This document shows, one piece after another, positions 29,651 to 40,858 of a stretch of 64,000 nucleotides of DNA. The DNA comes from Dendrocalamus latiflorus (taxonomy: Eukaryota > Streptophyta > Magnoliopsida > Poales > Poaceae). The notes beneath the pieces were generated by a model. The model made no database searches. It was not told the DNA's origin and saw nothing but the letters and a program-made list of their open reading frames with translations. The stretch is taken from contig CM029671.1 of the NCBI GenBank assembly GCA_017311315.1, positions 17,234,565-17,298,564 on the forward strand, given 5' to 3'. The position numbers and the translations under genes are program-made. How positions within the stretch are numbered: position 1 is the stretch's first letter; every line of letters begins with the position of its first letter.

Positions 29651-31903
29651 ATGCCGGGCTCCGGAGACGAAACTGTTGAGGTCGACGGCAACGAAGAGAG
29701 GCGGCTATGCGGGCTGGCCGGAGATGACGATGAGGAGGACCTGCGCGAGGACGCCGAGGAGCTGTTCGGCCGTAGCACTCAGGCTCCCATCGACCTCGCC
29801 GGGGTTCAAGAAGGCGGGGCAGCAAACGAAGAGGAAGAGGACGAGAATAGCGCCAAGCGCTCTCGTCCCTCTACCTCAGCAGTGTGGCTGGATTTCAAGA
29901 AGCTCTTCAAAACGGTGAATGGTAAGAAAGTCAGGTATGGCGCTAAGTGCATCCATTGCTCCAAGCAGTACTCTGGCCTCTCATCCGGTGGCACTGGTCA
30001 TCTCATCCGCCATAGGGATAAATGCCCTAGGAGGCGTGAGAAAACTCGCATGTCTCAGTCTCAGATCTCTTTTAATCCTGATGGTAGTATGCGTAATTGG
30101 GAGTACTGTCCTATGGTTGCTCGTACTCAACTTGTTCGATTACTTGCTAGGCTTGATGTGTCTATTTCTATGGGTGAATCTGATGCCTTTGAAGAGTACA
30201 TTAGAATTGCTCATAACCCTAAATTTGTTCCTGTTTCTAGGCAAACTACCACTAGAGACATTGAGAAATATTTCACTGAGTGCAAGGCTAAGCTTGTTGA
30301 GATTGCTAGTTCTGCTGCTGTTAATTGTGTGTGTTTGACATCTGATATTTGGTCTGGTAATGCAAAACAGGATTACCTTAGTGTGGTTGCCCACTACATA
30401 AACACTGAGTGGCAACTAGAGAAAAGAGTGCTTGGTCTTAGGCTCATTGATGTGTCCCACAATGGCCAAAATATTGCTGACCGTATTGCATCTGTGCTTG
30501 AAGATTATGGTTTGTCTGAAAAAGTTTTTGCTATTACTTTAGACAATGCATCATCTAATGTTTCTGCTATGAGAAGACTTAGACCTGTCCTGTCTAAATA
30601 TCTTGGTATTGAAGATAATGATAATGATGAAACAACTGATGAACCATCTAGGGCAGCTAATTCTATGTTCTTGCATCAGAGGTGTGCATGTCATATCATT
30701 AATCTGATAGTTAAGGAGGCCTTAACTTCTCTGAAGCCTTTGATTGAAACGTTTAGAATTGCAATATCTTTCTTGAACTCATCTAACCAGAGAATTGCTG
30801 CATATAAAAGCTATTGCATTGCCACTGGTATTAAGAATAGATGCTTTCAGCTTGACATGGAAGTTAGGTGGAATTCTACATATTTAATGCTTAAGCACTT
30901 GTTTCCTCACAAGGTTCCATTCACTACTTTCATCCATGCTCAGTATCCTAGAACTGAAGGTGGTCAATTGTTGTTAACTGATGAACATTGGGTTATGGGT
31001 GAAAAAGTGCTTAAGTTTCTTGAACTGTTTTATGATGCTACAGTTGCTTTGTCTGGTGTGTACTATCCTACATCTCCACTTATGATTCATTATCTGGTTA
31101 AGATAGCTATACACCTAAAGAACTATGCTAATGACTGTCACATAAGACCTGTGGTTCAACCTATGATAGACAAATACAATAAATACTGGAGGGACATACC
31201 TTTGCTTTATTCTTTTGCATTCATCCTGGACCCTAGAGCTAAAATGAAAGGTTTCAATAGAGTGCTTAGGAGGTTGGGTTCCCTGACTGGTACAGATTAT
31301 ACTACCTACCAGCTTGGCACTAGAGCTAGACTTACTGATGTTTATAACAAGTATGAGGACAAATATGGCAGTGTTAGGTTGAGGAGGACTGCCCCTCCTA
31401 ACCTATCTGGTAAGAAAAGGTCTGCCTGGGATGAAATTTATGATGATGATGATGGTGCTGGTAGATCTGCAGGTGGTATGCATCCTCTAGCTGCTACTTT
31501 GAGTATGTCTAGAGATACCTCTGCAACTGCCCTGCTGCAGGCTGCAACTTCTTCAGCTTCTAATGCTTCTGAACTTATTTCTTACTTGGACTGTGACACT
31601 GTGAACCAGTTAGATGATGATTTTAACATCCTTAACTGGTGGCATCAGCACAAACTCACTTATCCAGTGCTGTCCATCATGGCTAAAGATATTTTGACTG
31701 TCCCTGTTTCTACCATATCTTCAGAATCCACTTTTAGTATGACTGGCAGGATCATCGAGGAGCGGCGGAGGAGGCTGAGGCCTGAAATGGTGGAGATGCT
31801 TACTTGCATCAAAGACTGGGAGGCTGCAGAAGCAAGGATGCAACACATGGTGGAGGACAAGGAGCTGGAAGAAGCATTTGAGGATCTTGGTTTATCTACT
31901 TGA
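29651..31903 (+). CDS. hAT transposase, BED zinc finger plus hAT C-terminal dimerisation domain (750 aa)
   Basis: It would cut and reinsert the surrounding element in the nucleus. An acidic N-terminus (about 1-75) is followed by a BED finger at about 75-127 (CIHCSKQY...HLIRHRDKCP). The RNase H-like catalytic core shows LTSDIWS, then FAITLDNASSNV, the CACHIINLIVKEAL motif and MEVRWNSTYLML. The C-terminal dimerisation domain is at about 660-735 (WWHQHKLTYPVLSIMAKDIL, then SSESTFSMTGRIIEERRRRL). The length is usual for plant RICESLEEPER/DAYSLEEPER-related hAT transposases, and no stop or frameshift is seen. I favour an active-type transposase over a domesticated gene because exact terminal repeats and a target duplication surround it. 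Confidence 0.92.
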   Translation: MPGSGDETVEVDGNEERRLCGLAGDDDEEDLREDAEELFGRSTQAPIDLAGVQEGGAANEEEEDENSAKRSRPSTSAVWLDFKKLFKTVNGKKVRYGAKCIHCSKQYSGLSSGGTGHLIRHRDKCPRRREKTRMSQSQISFNPDGSMRNWEYCPMVARTQLVRLLARLDVSISMGESDAFEEYIRIAHNPKFVPVSRQTTTRDIEKYFTECKAKLVEIASSAAVNCVCLTSDIWSGNAKQDYLSVVAHYINTEWQLEKRVLGLRLIDVSHNGQNIADRIASVLEDYGLSEKVFAITLDNASSNVSAMRRLRPVLSKYLGIEDNDNDETTDEPSRAANSMFLHQRCACHIINLIVKEALTSLKPLIETFRIAISFLNSSNQRIAAYKSYCIATGIKNRCFQLDMEVRWNSTYLMLKHLFPHKVPFTTFIHAQYPRTEGGQLLLTDEHWVMGEKVLKFLELFYDATVALSGVYYPTSPLMIHYLVKIAIHLKNYANDCHIRPVVQPMIDKYNKYWRDIPLLYSFAFILDPRAKMKGFNRVLRRLGSLTGTDYTTYQLGTRARLTDVYNKYEDKYGSVRLRRTAPPNLSGKKRSAWDEIYDDDDGAGRSAGGMHPLAATLSMSRDTSATALLQAATSSASNASELISYLDCDTVNQLDDDFNILNWWHQHKLTYPVLSIMAKDILTVPVSTISSESTFSMTGRIIEERRRRLRPEMVEMLTCIKDWEAAEARMQHMVEDKELEEAFEDLGLST

Positions 31904-32104
31904 TCATCATTTATGTAATGGACATGGACTGTAATATTGTGAACTGGACAGTGGACTTAGAACTTCTATGGAGCTGGGCTGTACTCTTTTTTCCTGTCTA
32001 GGGTTTCTCACAAGGGTGAGTTTTACCTAGACAGGTTTTTAATGAGGCAGCCATTGCACTAAAGCTCCCAGTAACCTGTGCACTAAAGTTTTTGTTATCT
32101 CTTC

Positions 32105-32285
32105 CTGTGTTTCTGTGATTTGTGACCATTCTGTGAACTGCATTGATCTGTGAACTGCCTGATATGTGAACTGTTTCTGTGAACTGCCAGATATTGAACT
32201 TATGTGATCTTTGAACTTCTTCTGAACTGTTTATATAATTTGTGAAAATTTTCTGAACTGCGTTGATCTGTGATCTGGGAACTGC
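32105..32285. repeat. TGTGAACTG repeats in the hAT 3' region
   Basis: TTCTGTGAACTGC, TGATCTGTGAACTGCC, TATGTGAACTG and related words recur about nine times between the transposase stop and the right GC cluster. They are probably subterminal transposase-binding repeats. Confidence 0.55.
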
Positions 32286-32294
32286 CAGGGCTGG

Positions 32295-32490
32295 CACTGC
32301 AGTGCCGTCGTGCCGCCGTGCCCAGTGGCACGGCACGGCACGGAAAAGGGGATTTAGTGCCGTGCCTGGGCCTGTACTTGGGCACGGCGGCACTAACAGG
32401 CACGGCACGGTATGTAAGCCGTGCCTGGCCGTGCCGTGCCTGGCCGTGCCGTGCCTGGCCGTGCCCGTGCCAGTGCCGTGCCGGGCGGCC
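32295..32490. repeat. Right subterminal GGCACGGC cluster of the hAT element
   Basis: Tandem GTGCCGTGCCTGGCC units plus inverted GGCACGGCACGG words mirror the left cluster. Confidence 0.75.
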
Positions 32491-32634
32491 CGGTTGGCCA
32501 ACTATACCCACCTCCAACTCGCCACCTCCCTATCTTCGCCGACTCATTGCCTTTAGCATCTCATAATTTGTCACTGGAGCTATAGTAGACGCTATCAGCA
32601 CGCTGAAATTATAGTAAGTGCATAAATCTCTTGC

Positions 32635-33192
32635 ACACTGTTTGGATATCTGAATTGAGGGTGGAGTTGTGGAATTGCAATTTTAATTCTAATTCCAAAG
32701 CTGTTTGGATGCTTTTGGATTTTCTTCTAGCTCTGGCAGCCTTCTTCTCATGCTCCGGCACCCCTATCACCGGCGTCCCCTCTCCTCCTCCACCCGCTTT
32801 TGCTGCTGAGGCTACCTCCACGACACCCCCATCGAGCATATTCTGACTTGACTCCTGCCGCCGCCATAGATCCTCAACTCTCACCACCGCCGCCACCTCA
32901 ACTCCCACCGTATGCCTTAACTGATCCGATAGTCGGCATCTTTGTATAGTGATCTACTGATCTGACCGCGCTCAGTCTATTGCCACCAGCACAATCTTGT
33001 CTGTTGGACAATTCCCAAGAGTGGCAGACAAACAACATTTGGAATTGGATTTGCTTCAATTCTACTCTACAATTCACATGTCATCCAAACACTAGAAATG
33101 TAATCACAAACCAAATCCATTTCAACTTAAAATTGAATTGGAGCTTGAATTCTGTTGACCCAATTCAATTCAGAGAACCAAACGGACCCTTA
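32635..33192. mobile_element. Probable MITE with GTTTGG...CTGAATTGA ends
   Basis: The left ACTGTTTGGATATCTGAATTG is mirrored by the right end, whose complement reads GGTCCGTTTGGTTCTCTGAA. Internal GGAATTG/CAATTCC blocks also pair. Target duplication is not resolved. Confidence 0.45.
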
Positions 33193-34219
33193 GCAGATCC
33201 ATTGCTGAGAACATCAGCTGATTTCCAAACAAAAATATCAAATAATGTATAGCAAAACCGACTTAAAACAACAGATCATGTCGACTCTTTTACATCACTC
33301 AGAAGACATGTCTCCTTGCTGACTTAAAAAAGGTCTCCTCGCCTTCAAACTTCTAAAACGAAAGCAGTCTCTATGTTTGAAAACAGAAAGGGAAACGAAA
33401 AAACCATCATTCATCGATGGTAACAAGGGATAAATCTAACACCCCACCCCGTAAAAGCCACTAACCTCTATCACACACCCCATAAGTAATTTTGGTTCTT
33501 TACATGTACTCCCACAAGTCATTTTGTCATCTAGATACCCCTATAAGTCCAATTTTCTCATTTTATTGCCAATTCATTGGAATTTTTCATCAAATAGGGC
33601 AAATTGACTTATTGGGTGTTTATTTGCACGTTAAAATGATTATGGGGTGTCAATGAACCAAAATGACTTAGAGAACGGTAAATGACAAAAAACAGTGATT
33701 TTAGAGGTTTTTTAAGATGTTCCTCAATAACAATTGTTGCTCTTGACATCTGTCACCCATGGATGTAGGTGGGTTTTTTTAATCTTATAACTTTCCTCGA
33801 ACATATAAACATGATAGTTTTTGCCTTTTTTTCAAAACGACTTATCAGTATTTGATTCGTTTGCATAAGTGGTCATATTAGGATAAAAAAAATATAAGCT
33901 ACGTCCGAAAATAACCCAGGCTGGTTTTGTCCACTCTTACGTGAACGGTTGCTTTGCCACTGAGGTTTCTAAAAATTAGTAATCTATATTAGGAATAATC
34001 AAGATTGTTTTGCCGATTGAGTAGTAGTTCATAGTCTGCACGTATTACATGTAGACTAGAATTAGTCAACCGAAGAAAGAGTTGCACGTACGTTATGCGT
34101 CGGCGGAAGAACCGGTGGCGTGCGTTTGCATGTACCGAGATTATTTAAGTTTAGATAGTTATGAGTCGGCGGAAGAACCGGTTGTGAACGCATGTACCGA
34201 GATTATTTAAGTTTAGATA
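33193..34219. other. Intergenic, with a 62-bp tandem duplication
   Basis: No gene. A tandem duplication at 34094-34220 carries GTCGGCGGAAGAACCGGT and GATTATTTAAGTTTAGATAG in both copies. 33440-33720 has inverted ACCAAAAT/ATTTTGGT words and may be another MITE. Confidence 0.5.
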
Positions 34220-34227
34220 GTGACAAA

Positions 34228-35662
34228 CAGGAGCGGATCTACAGTAGTTCATGGTATTCAGCTGAACACCTAAAATTTTTGACAAAAAATCAAGTATATG
34301 TAAGGTATATTACATATATACATATATAACTTGGCTAGTTTAACTGTTTCAGATCAGAAATTACCGTCCGGCCCGACCGCCCGAGAAATCCGCGACTCCG
34401 CGTGCGCGCATCCGAGGCCCAGCCCATTGCTGCGCGGCGTGCGCGCCTGCGGCCTGCTCCCCCAGTCCCCTGGCTCCCATTTCCCCGACCCCCGGACCCC
34501 GGCCCCCGTTCATTCCGACCCGACGCGGCGACGCAGAAGCGGTCAAGCGGAGAAACCCTAATCGGCGACTCGGCGCCAACCGCGCCTCCGGCCCGCCGTG
34601 GCGCCGCCCGCACGGATCTGGGAAGTGGGATCCGCTCCGGCGCTCCGGGCCTCCGCTCTGCCGCTCCGCTCCTGCGCTCCGGCCCTCCGCTCCGGGAGGT
34701 CCGCCGTCGGCCGTCCGCGACACCGCCAGGCGCCAGATCCCAGATCTGGCCGTTGATATTATCTTTCCTTGGCCGGCTGGCTCTCCTCTCCGCTCTCCGA
34801 CAGCACGTCATCACCCGGCTGGCCGGCTCTCCGCTCCGCCTCTCCGGGCCTCCGGCCGACCGGCCCTCCGCTCCGCGCGACCGCGCCTCCGCCAGACCGC
34901 CACGCCAGTTGCCCAGTCGGCCCGGCCAGTGAGTAACTGAGTACTTGTCTACTTGAGCATGATGTATTTGTATTGTGTATTGAATATTGATGTTAATTGT
35001 TGTCTTGTTGAGTTGAATTGTTGAAATGTTGAATTGTTGAATACTTGAATGTTGCCCAAATGCCCAGTCGGCCCGGCCAATGAGAGTGAGTAACTGAGTA
35101 CTTGTCTACTTGAGCATGATGTATTGTGTATTGATGTTAATTGTTGTCTTGTTGAATTGAATTGTTGAAATGTTGAATTGTTGAATGTTGCCCAGTCGGC
35201 CCGGCCAGTGAGTAATGGTTATGTGTTGTTAGATGTCTCACTGACTGGTGAATGGTGATGTCTCAAGATTGCATCTTTAGATAATTAGACTTTAGATGTC
35301 TCAAGAATGGTTATATGTTGAAAATGAAAATGAGAATGAGCAATGCCCAATGCTTGTATAGTTGTATACTTGTAGTTGTATGTGATAATGTGAAATTGTG
35401 AATGTGGGTATGTGCATCATATTATTCATCATTGATCACATAATATCACGTTTCCAAGGCATGAAGCATCGCCGAGTTAATTTGTGAACTTTTTTTCTAT
35501 ATTATTCGACATATTATCCTTAGTATGAACAATTATATGTTAACTATTACTACTGAAGACAATTGTATGTTAACTATTACTACTATAGATCTTTATGTTT
35601 TGTACTGTAAAATATTTTTACAATTTGAAATACCCATTCTAAAATTCCTGCGTCTGCCACTG
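34228..35662. mobile_element. Non-autonomous hAT element with exact 8-bp target duplication
   Basis: GTGACAAA flanks both sides (34220-34227 and 35663-35670). The left end CAGGAGCGGATCTACAG and the complement of the right end, CAGTGGCAGACGCAGG, are the imperfect CAGTGGCGGA-type ends common in grass hAT elements. No transposase is present. The interior has a GC-rich block (34370-34930) with several overlapping open frames on both strands but no recognisable family, and then a tandem array. Confidence 0.88.
34911..35220. repeat. Tandem array of about 130-150-bp units inside the hAT element
   Basis: GCCCAGTCGGCCCGGCCA starts units at about 34911, 35062 and 35190. Each of the first two is followed by GAGTAACTGAGTACTTGTCT and a TTGAATTGTTGAAATGTTGA tract. 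Confidence 0.8.
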
Positions 35663-35670
35663 GTGACAAA

Positions 35671-36307
35671 GTACTTTAATGCATTGAATAAGTGAAACAA
35701 TAGACAAGAAAAGATGTGAGCAGGTGCACATCGATCGCTATCACTTGTGTGTCTCTTCTCTCTGTATGCTCTCTATTTAGCCAGTGTGTTGCATCCAGTA
35801 AAACTACACCTTGTTTTCCACTAGTAAAGGGCCGCACATCAGCCAGTAGCATTAGCACTTTCTTTTCCTAGTAAACTAGTCACCTATTTTGTGCGTTACA
35901 ACAAAATTTATTAGATATATAGAGAATTATGTTATGAAAGAGAACTACTCTGATCAGTTAAAAAGTAGAGAGTAATGAGAAGTTAAGAATGAGGTGGTTA
36001 GAGGAGAAGAGGCGTATAATCGTTAACTCATTCTTTTATAATAGTAATGATATACTCATTTCGCCCAGTGGCTCACACCACCTCATCCAGTGATTCTCCA
36101 ACAATCTAACGGCGCTGCTTTCGTCCTCCGGTTTTCTCGCTAGTTTTATTACCATTTCTCCCGCCGTTCTGCGACTTTTTCCAACGCGCGTACGCGCTTA
36201 CGTGTTGCCGAATGCCGAGAAGAAACTTTGTTTGGCAAACGCGTCGCCCAGAAACCCCCTGAATGACTGCTTCGTGAGCTCTCATCTGATTCTACCCAAT
36301 TAACTGC
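35671..36307. other. Upstream region of the receptor kinase
   Basis: No gene. AT-rich until about 36060, then the kinase promoter. Confidence 0.5.
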
Positions 36308-36314
36308 TATAAAT
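36308..36314 (+). promoter_or_regulatory. TATA box (TATAAAT) of the receptor kinase gene
   Basis: Placed 155 bp upstream of the ATG at 36463, with a plausible transcript start near 36340. It is the best TATA match in this interval. Confidence 0.5.
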
Positions 36315-36462
36315 TCAGTTCCCATGAAACTTTAGGACAGTGCACACAAAAACTGCAGGATTACTTCCCACATATCATTGCTCGATCAACTTCAGACTTC
36401 GATCAGTCAGCTGTCTGCTGTTTCTCAATCTATCCATTCACAAAAAAAAGAGCTTGATCAAT

Positions 36463-37889
36463 ATGTCTGCTGTTCCCGACCAATCATTTGACGATTTCAA
36501 CAAACAAGCCTCCAAAACCTTCAATTCCTTCACAGCCATTGTCGTTGGTGCGCAAAGCTACAATTTATAGCAATTTTCTCTTATCAAGATTATTTATAGT
36601 GGTAGCATGTTTACTTGCATCTTGTTTAGTTGTTCATACGATGTCCTGAACTCCTGATCACTGATGCAGTTGTTTCGGTATTGAGTATCGGAGGGTCCCT
36701 TGCCATAGCCTACCTCGTGTACAAATGCGTCAAGAAGAACGGCCTCCCCTCCATCAACATCAACACCAACACGAGCGTTGCACCGGCCGCGGCGGAGACC
36801 ACGCTGTACACGGTGGTGCCGGACTCTCAAATACAGGACGCCACCGTCGAGAGGTTCCTCAAGGAAATCGCCGGCGAGAAGCCCATCCGGTTTACGCCGC
36901 GACAGCTGTCCGGCTTTACCAACAATTACTCGGCCCAGCTCGGAGCTGGGGGGTTCGGAGCCGTCTACAAGGGTATGCTCCCCAACGGCCTCATGGTCGC
37001 CGTGAAGGTTCTCCTCGGTAGCTTAGACGACAAGAGGTCGGAGGAGCAGTTCATGGCGGAGGTGGGCACCATCGGAAGAACCCACCACATCAACCTGGTC
37101 AGGCTGTTCGGCTTCTGCTTCGACGCGTCCGTGCGCGCGCTGGTGTACGAGTACATGGACAACAGCGCGCTCGACACCTACCTTTTCAACCGGAGCCACG
37201 CCGTCGGCCTCCCGACGCTGCGCGCCATCGCCGTCGGCGTCGCGAGGGGATTACGGTACCTCCACGAGGAGTGCCAGCAGAAGATCATCCACTACGACAT
37301 CAAGCCCGGCAACGTCCTCCTCGACGGCAGCCTCACCCCGAAAGTGGCCGACTTTGGGCTTGCCCAGCTTCTGAGCCGGGAGAAAACTCATGCAAGTGTT
37401 TCCGGGATGCGTGGCACCCCCGGGTACGCCGCGCCGGAGATGTGGATGCTGGCAAGCGTCACCGAGAAGTGCGACGTGTACAGCTTCGGCATGCTCCTGT
37501 TCGAGATCGTTCGCCGGAAGAGGAACTTCGACGACGGCGCACCGGAGAGCCAGCAGTGGTTCCCCAAGCTGGCATGGACCAAGTACGAGAGCGGCCACCT
37601 TATGGAGGTCATTGAGAGTTGCGACAGCATGGACGAGCAGGGTAAGGAGACGGCGGAGAGGATGTGCAAGGTGGCGTTCTGGTGCGTGCAACAGCAGCCG
37701 GAGGCGAGGCCGCCGATGGGCACGGTGGTGAAGATGCTGGAAGGGGAGATGGACATTGCTCCTCCGACTAACCCCTTCCAGCATCTCATGGCTTCGCCGG
37801 CGGCTGCGAACCCGTGGACGACGAGTTCGGCGAGTCGGGAGCTAGCGTCGCAATCTGGAGAGGTGATCATTCCGGTATTATATAATTAG
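36463..37889 (+). CDS. Receptor-like kinase lacking an ectodomain (Lr10/LRK10L-like), 2 exons, 434 aa
   Basis: Predicted plasma-membrane Ser/Thr kinase. Exons 36463-36547 and 36670-37889 join in phase (G|TT). About 28 N-terminal residues without a cysteine-rich or lectin domain precede one membrane segment at about 25-50 (hydrophobic, ending YLVYKCVKKNG). The kinase starts near residue 105: glycine loop LGAGGFGAVYKG, Lys in MVAVKVL, catalytic loop IIHYDIKPGNVLLD, DFG (VADFGLAQLL) and GTPGYAAPEMW. HYD in place of HRD makes it a non-RD kinase, a type often linked to immune receptors. The GUB_WAK-type ectodomain of Lr10 relatives is absent, and no signal peptide is evident. A start further upstream with an ectodomain exon was not seen. 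Confidence 0.9.
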
Positions 37890-37967
37890 CCAGTACATTG
37901 CATCCAACAATGCAACTGTTAGGGATGCTTATTGTATATGTCATTCCGGTATTATATAATTAGCCAG
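37865..37967. repeat. 26-bp direct repeat spanning the kinase stop codon
   Basis: TCATTCCGGTATTATATAAT followed by TAGCCAG occurs at 37867-37893 (overlapping the last codons and stop) and again at 37941-37967 in the 3' UTR. This is a small local duplication. Confidence 0.7.
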
Positions 37968-38497
37968 TCCTAATCTAATTATGTCTTCTTTTAGGATTAG
38001 GACACCTTGTGTCATTTGCCTAGCTAGTGTTGTGAATTGTGATGTTTGACTCTGTTATATTATGTTGTCGGGTCAAGGCTGGAGGCCAGAAAGAAATTAA
38101 TGGCACTCCCTTCGGTGACAAAACAGTGATGTTTTTTTATTTTTTTTTAAAGTTAATAAGATGCTTCTTGACCACTAAAATATCTTATTATATATTAAAA
38201 GTTATAATAATCTAATGTTTTGAAAATGTTTTTATGATACACTCACTTATATCATTGTTAATTTATATGTCCAAATTAAACCATATGTTTTAAATAACAT
38301 CTTTGATCAAAATTTGTAAGGTTTGATTGTATACATTCTAAGACGTTACTCTTTTGTAGCCGGAGAGAGTACCAGGTAGTAGTCCATCTTTTAACCTTTT
38401 TTTTGTCACTTTCATAGTTTTTTTTGGAAACTGTCAGTTTTGTAATAGTCTGGTATGGTTTCAATATATGAAGCCGGAGTAACTCCTCGTTAAAAAA
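37968..38497. other. 3' flank of the receptor kinase, no gene seen
   Basis: AT-rich. 38130-38480 resembles common AT-rich grass MITE sequence, but the ends are not resolved. Confidence 0.4.
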
Positions 38498-38743
38498 TGT
38501 TGAGGAACCGACGCTGGAGACCAGTCTGAGCGATTCCTCTGCTTAGAATAAGAACGAATCAATCACAGAATCACAGAATAATAGATTGAACACAGAGAGG
38601 TAGAGAGAACTTCTGGTCTTTCTTTATTGCTTTACATTGCATCGGGGTACATAATGAGGGGGGGGTCTAGGTCCCTATTTATAGTCTACGGTGGGGGTGC
38701 CCAATTAGATCAGGACTCTAGATAGAGTCCAGGTTTCCTAACA
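38498..38743 (-). repeat. Downstream (3') LTR of the copia element, 246 bp
   Basis: Differs from 45345-45588 by four substitutions and a G-run length change, giving roughly 1.6 percent divergence by eye. Confidence 0.93.
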
Positions 38744-39182
38744 CTCCCCCTTGGGCACTCACCCAACATGCTCATGCCTCATCAAAACTCCATAAAAACC
38801 CAGTGGGAAAAATTTGGAGAAAGAGTACATGATACATGTGATGCTGCGATGCACGAATTGCCTCATTAAAAACCTTGGTCGAGAAACTTCATGGAAAACT
38901 CGTCAAGGGAAAAAGAGTACAATTCACCCAAATTCATTTAGTCTGCAAGACTTTATTTTTGGGTATTTAATCTTCATGATCAAGATTTATTAGTGGGCTT
39001 GTGAGAATTCTCCCCCTGAATTCTGCACTTCTCTAAGTCTCATCATTCCAATTCCACGCACGCACCTTTCAAAGCTAGATGCGGGGAGTGACTTAGTGAA
39101 TAAATCTGCGAGATTTTCACATGACTTAGTATGCAGTACTTTAATCTCGTCCATCTTTTGCAATTCATGTGCATAGAAGAAC

Positions 39183-40858
39183 TTAGGGGTTGATATGCTT
39201 TGTGAGATGACTCTTCACATAGCCCGTTTGCACTTGTGCAACGCAAGCGGCATTATCTTCATAGATAATTGTGGGGGTTTGCACAATGTTCATCCCACAT
39301 GACTGCTGGATGTGGTGAACCATTCGGCGGAGCCAAGCGCACTCTCGTGCGGTTTCATACAGTGCTATAATTTCTGAGTGGTTCGTCGAAATAGCTACCA
39401 GGCTTTGCTTAGACGATTTCCATGAAATTGCAGTTCCACCACACAGGAATACATAGCCTGTTTGTGACTTAGCGGTATGCGGGTCTGACAGATACCCAGC
39501 ATCTGCATAGCCAATCAAGTTCAGATCTTGATTCTTTCTGTAAAACAATCCGAGGTCCTTACTACCTTGGAGGTATCGGAAAATGTCCTTTATGCCCTGC
39601 CAATGCCTTTTGGTGGGCTCTGCACTGTACCTTGCTAACAGGTTCACGGCAAATGCAATGTCCGGTCTAGTGCAGTTTGCTAAATACATGAGTGCTCCCA
39701 CTGCACTCAAGTATGGGAATTCCAGTCCCAGGACTTCCTCCCCCTCTTCCCTTGGTCGGAAAGGATCTTTTTCTTGCTGTAAAGACCTACCGATCATCGA
39801 TACTTTCGAGGGAAATGCCTTCTCAAAGCCAAACCTTTCGAGCACCTTCTGGGTGTAGGTCGACTGATGTACCAAGACTCCTTCAGGGACATGCTCAAGC
39901 TGCAGGCCTAAGCAAAACTTGGTCTTGCCCAAATCTTTCATTTCAAATTCTGACTCCAAGTAGGAGCTTGCTTCTTTTATGTCTTCGGCTGTCCCGATGA
40001 TATTCAGATCATCTACATACACATAGATTATACAGAATCCATTCTGAGATCGCCGTATAAATACACAAGGACAGTCTTCATTGTTCGTGTAGCCTTTCTT
40101 GCAGAGAAAGTCGCTCAAGCGATTATACCAAATTCTTCCAGATTGTTTCAGTCCATACAGTGACTTTCTGAGTTTCACACTGTACAGATTTCTATTTGCT
40201 CTGTCTTGGTTCGGGAGAGGGATTCCTTCAGGGACTCTCATATAAATCTCCGAATCCAAGTTGCATAAAGATATGCAGTCACAACATCCATCAATTTCAT
40301 TTCCAAATTCAAGTTCACTGCCATTGAGATCAAGTATCTAAAGGTAATTCCACTCATGACTGGGGAGTAGGTTTCTTCGTAATCAACTCCAGGACGTTGA
40401 GTGAAACCTTGGGCTACCAGCCTTGCTTTGTATCTCACTACTTTATTTCTTTCATTTCTCTTTCGAACAAATACCCACTTGTGTCCAACGGGGTGTATGT
40501 GGGGAGGTGTGCGGCATACGGGCCCAAACACCTCTCTTTTATTCAGAGATAGCAATTCAGTTGCTATTGCCTTCTTCCAATCTTCCCAATCTGATCTTTT
40601 CTTACATTCAGCGAGCGATGCAGGCTCGGGATCAAGATCGATGATGGTGGCAATTTTCTTTGCGAAGTAGATATCGATATTAGCTGTTGTCCTATTCAGG
40701 GACTCTCCCGTGTGCACATAATTTATAGCTATTTCTTCACGAGTTGCTTCTTCTGGAGCGATTGCTTCTGCTAGAGCTTTACCTTGCGCATCGCTTCTTT
40801 CAATTGCGGTGGCAAGTCCCTTTAGTTTTTCGGCTCCGATGTGTGCGCACACATCCAT
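39183..40858 (-). pseudogene. Copia reverse transcriptase and RNase H (frameshifted)
   Basis: Two overlapping frames (40858-40238 and 40259-39183) carry the RVT_2 domain: KWVFVRKRN, RYKARLVAQGF, SLYGLKQS and the catalytic YVDD (residues 81-84 of the second frame). RNase H follows, with GYADAGYL and YEDNAACV. The frame changes near 40250, in the middle of RT, and a further one-base change at about 39187 cuts the RNase H end. It is inactive in this copy. Confidence 0.88.

Larger units (their letters stand above)
28895..32506 (+). mobile_element. Structurally complete hAT transposon (3.6 kb)
   Basis: A perfect 8-bp duplication CCCACCTC flanks it (28887-28894 and 32507-32514). The ends are short inverted repeats: TATAGTT...TTTTGGCC at the left and, complemented, TATAGTTGGCC at the right. 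GC-rich subterminal clusters of GCACGGC/GCCGTGC lie at both ends, as expected for transposase-binding regions. The single gene inside is a full-length BED-finger transposase with an unbroken frame, so the element may be autonomous. Confidence 0.92.

Noticed and set aside
34331..34932. Open frames of 120-176 codons on both strands
   Set aside because: These reflect GC-rich composition inside the non-autonomous hAT element; no domain, and both strands are equally open.
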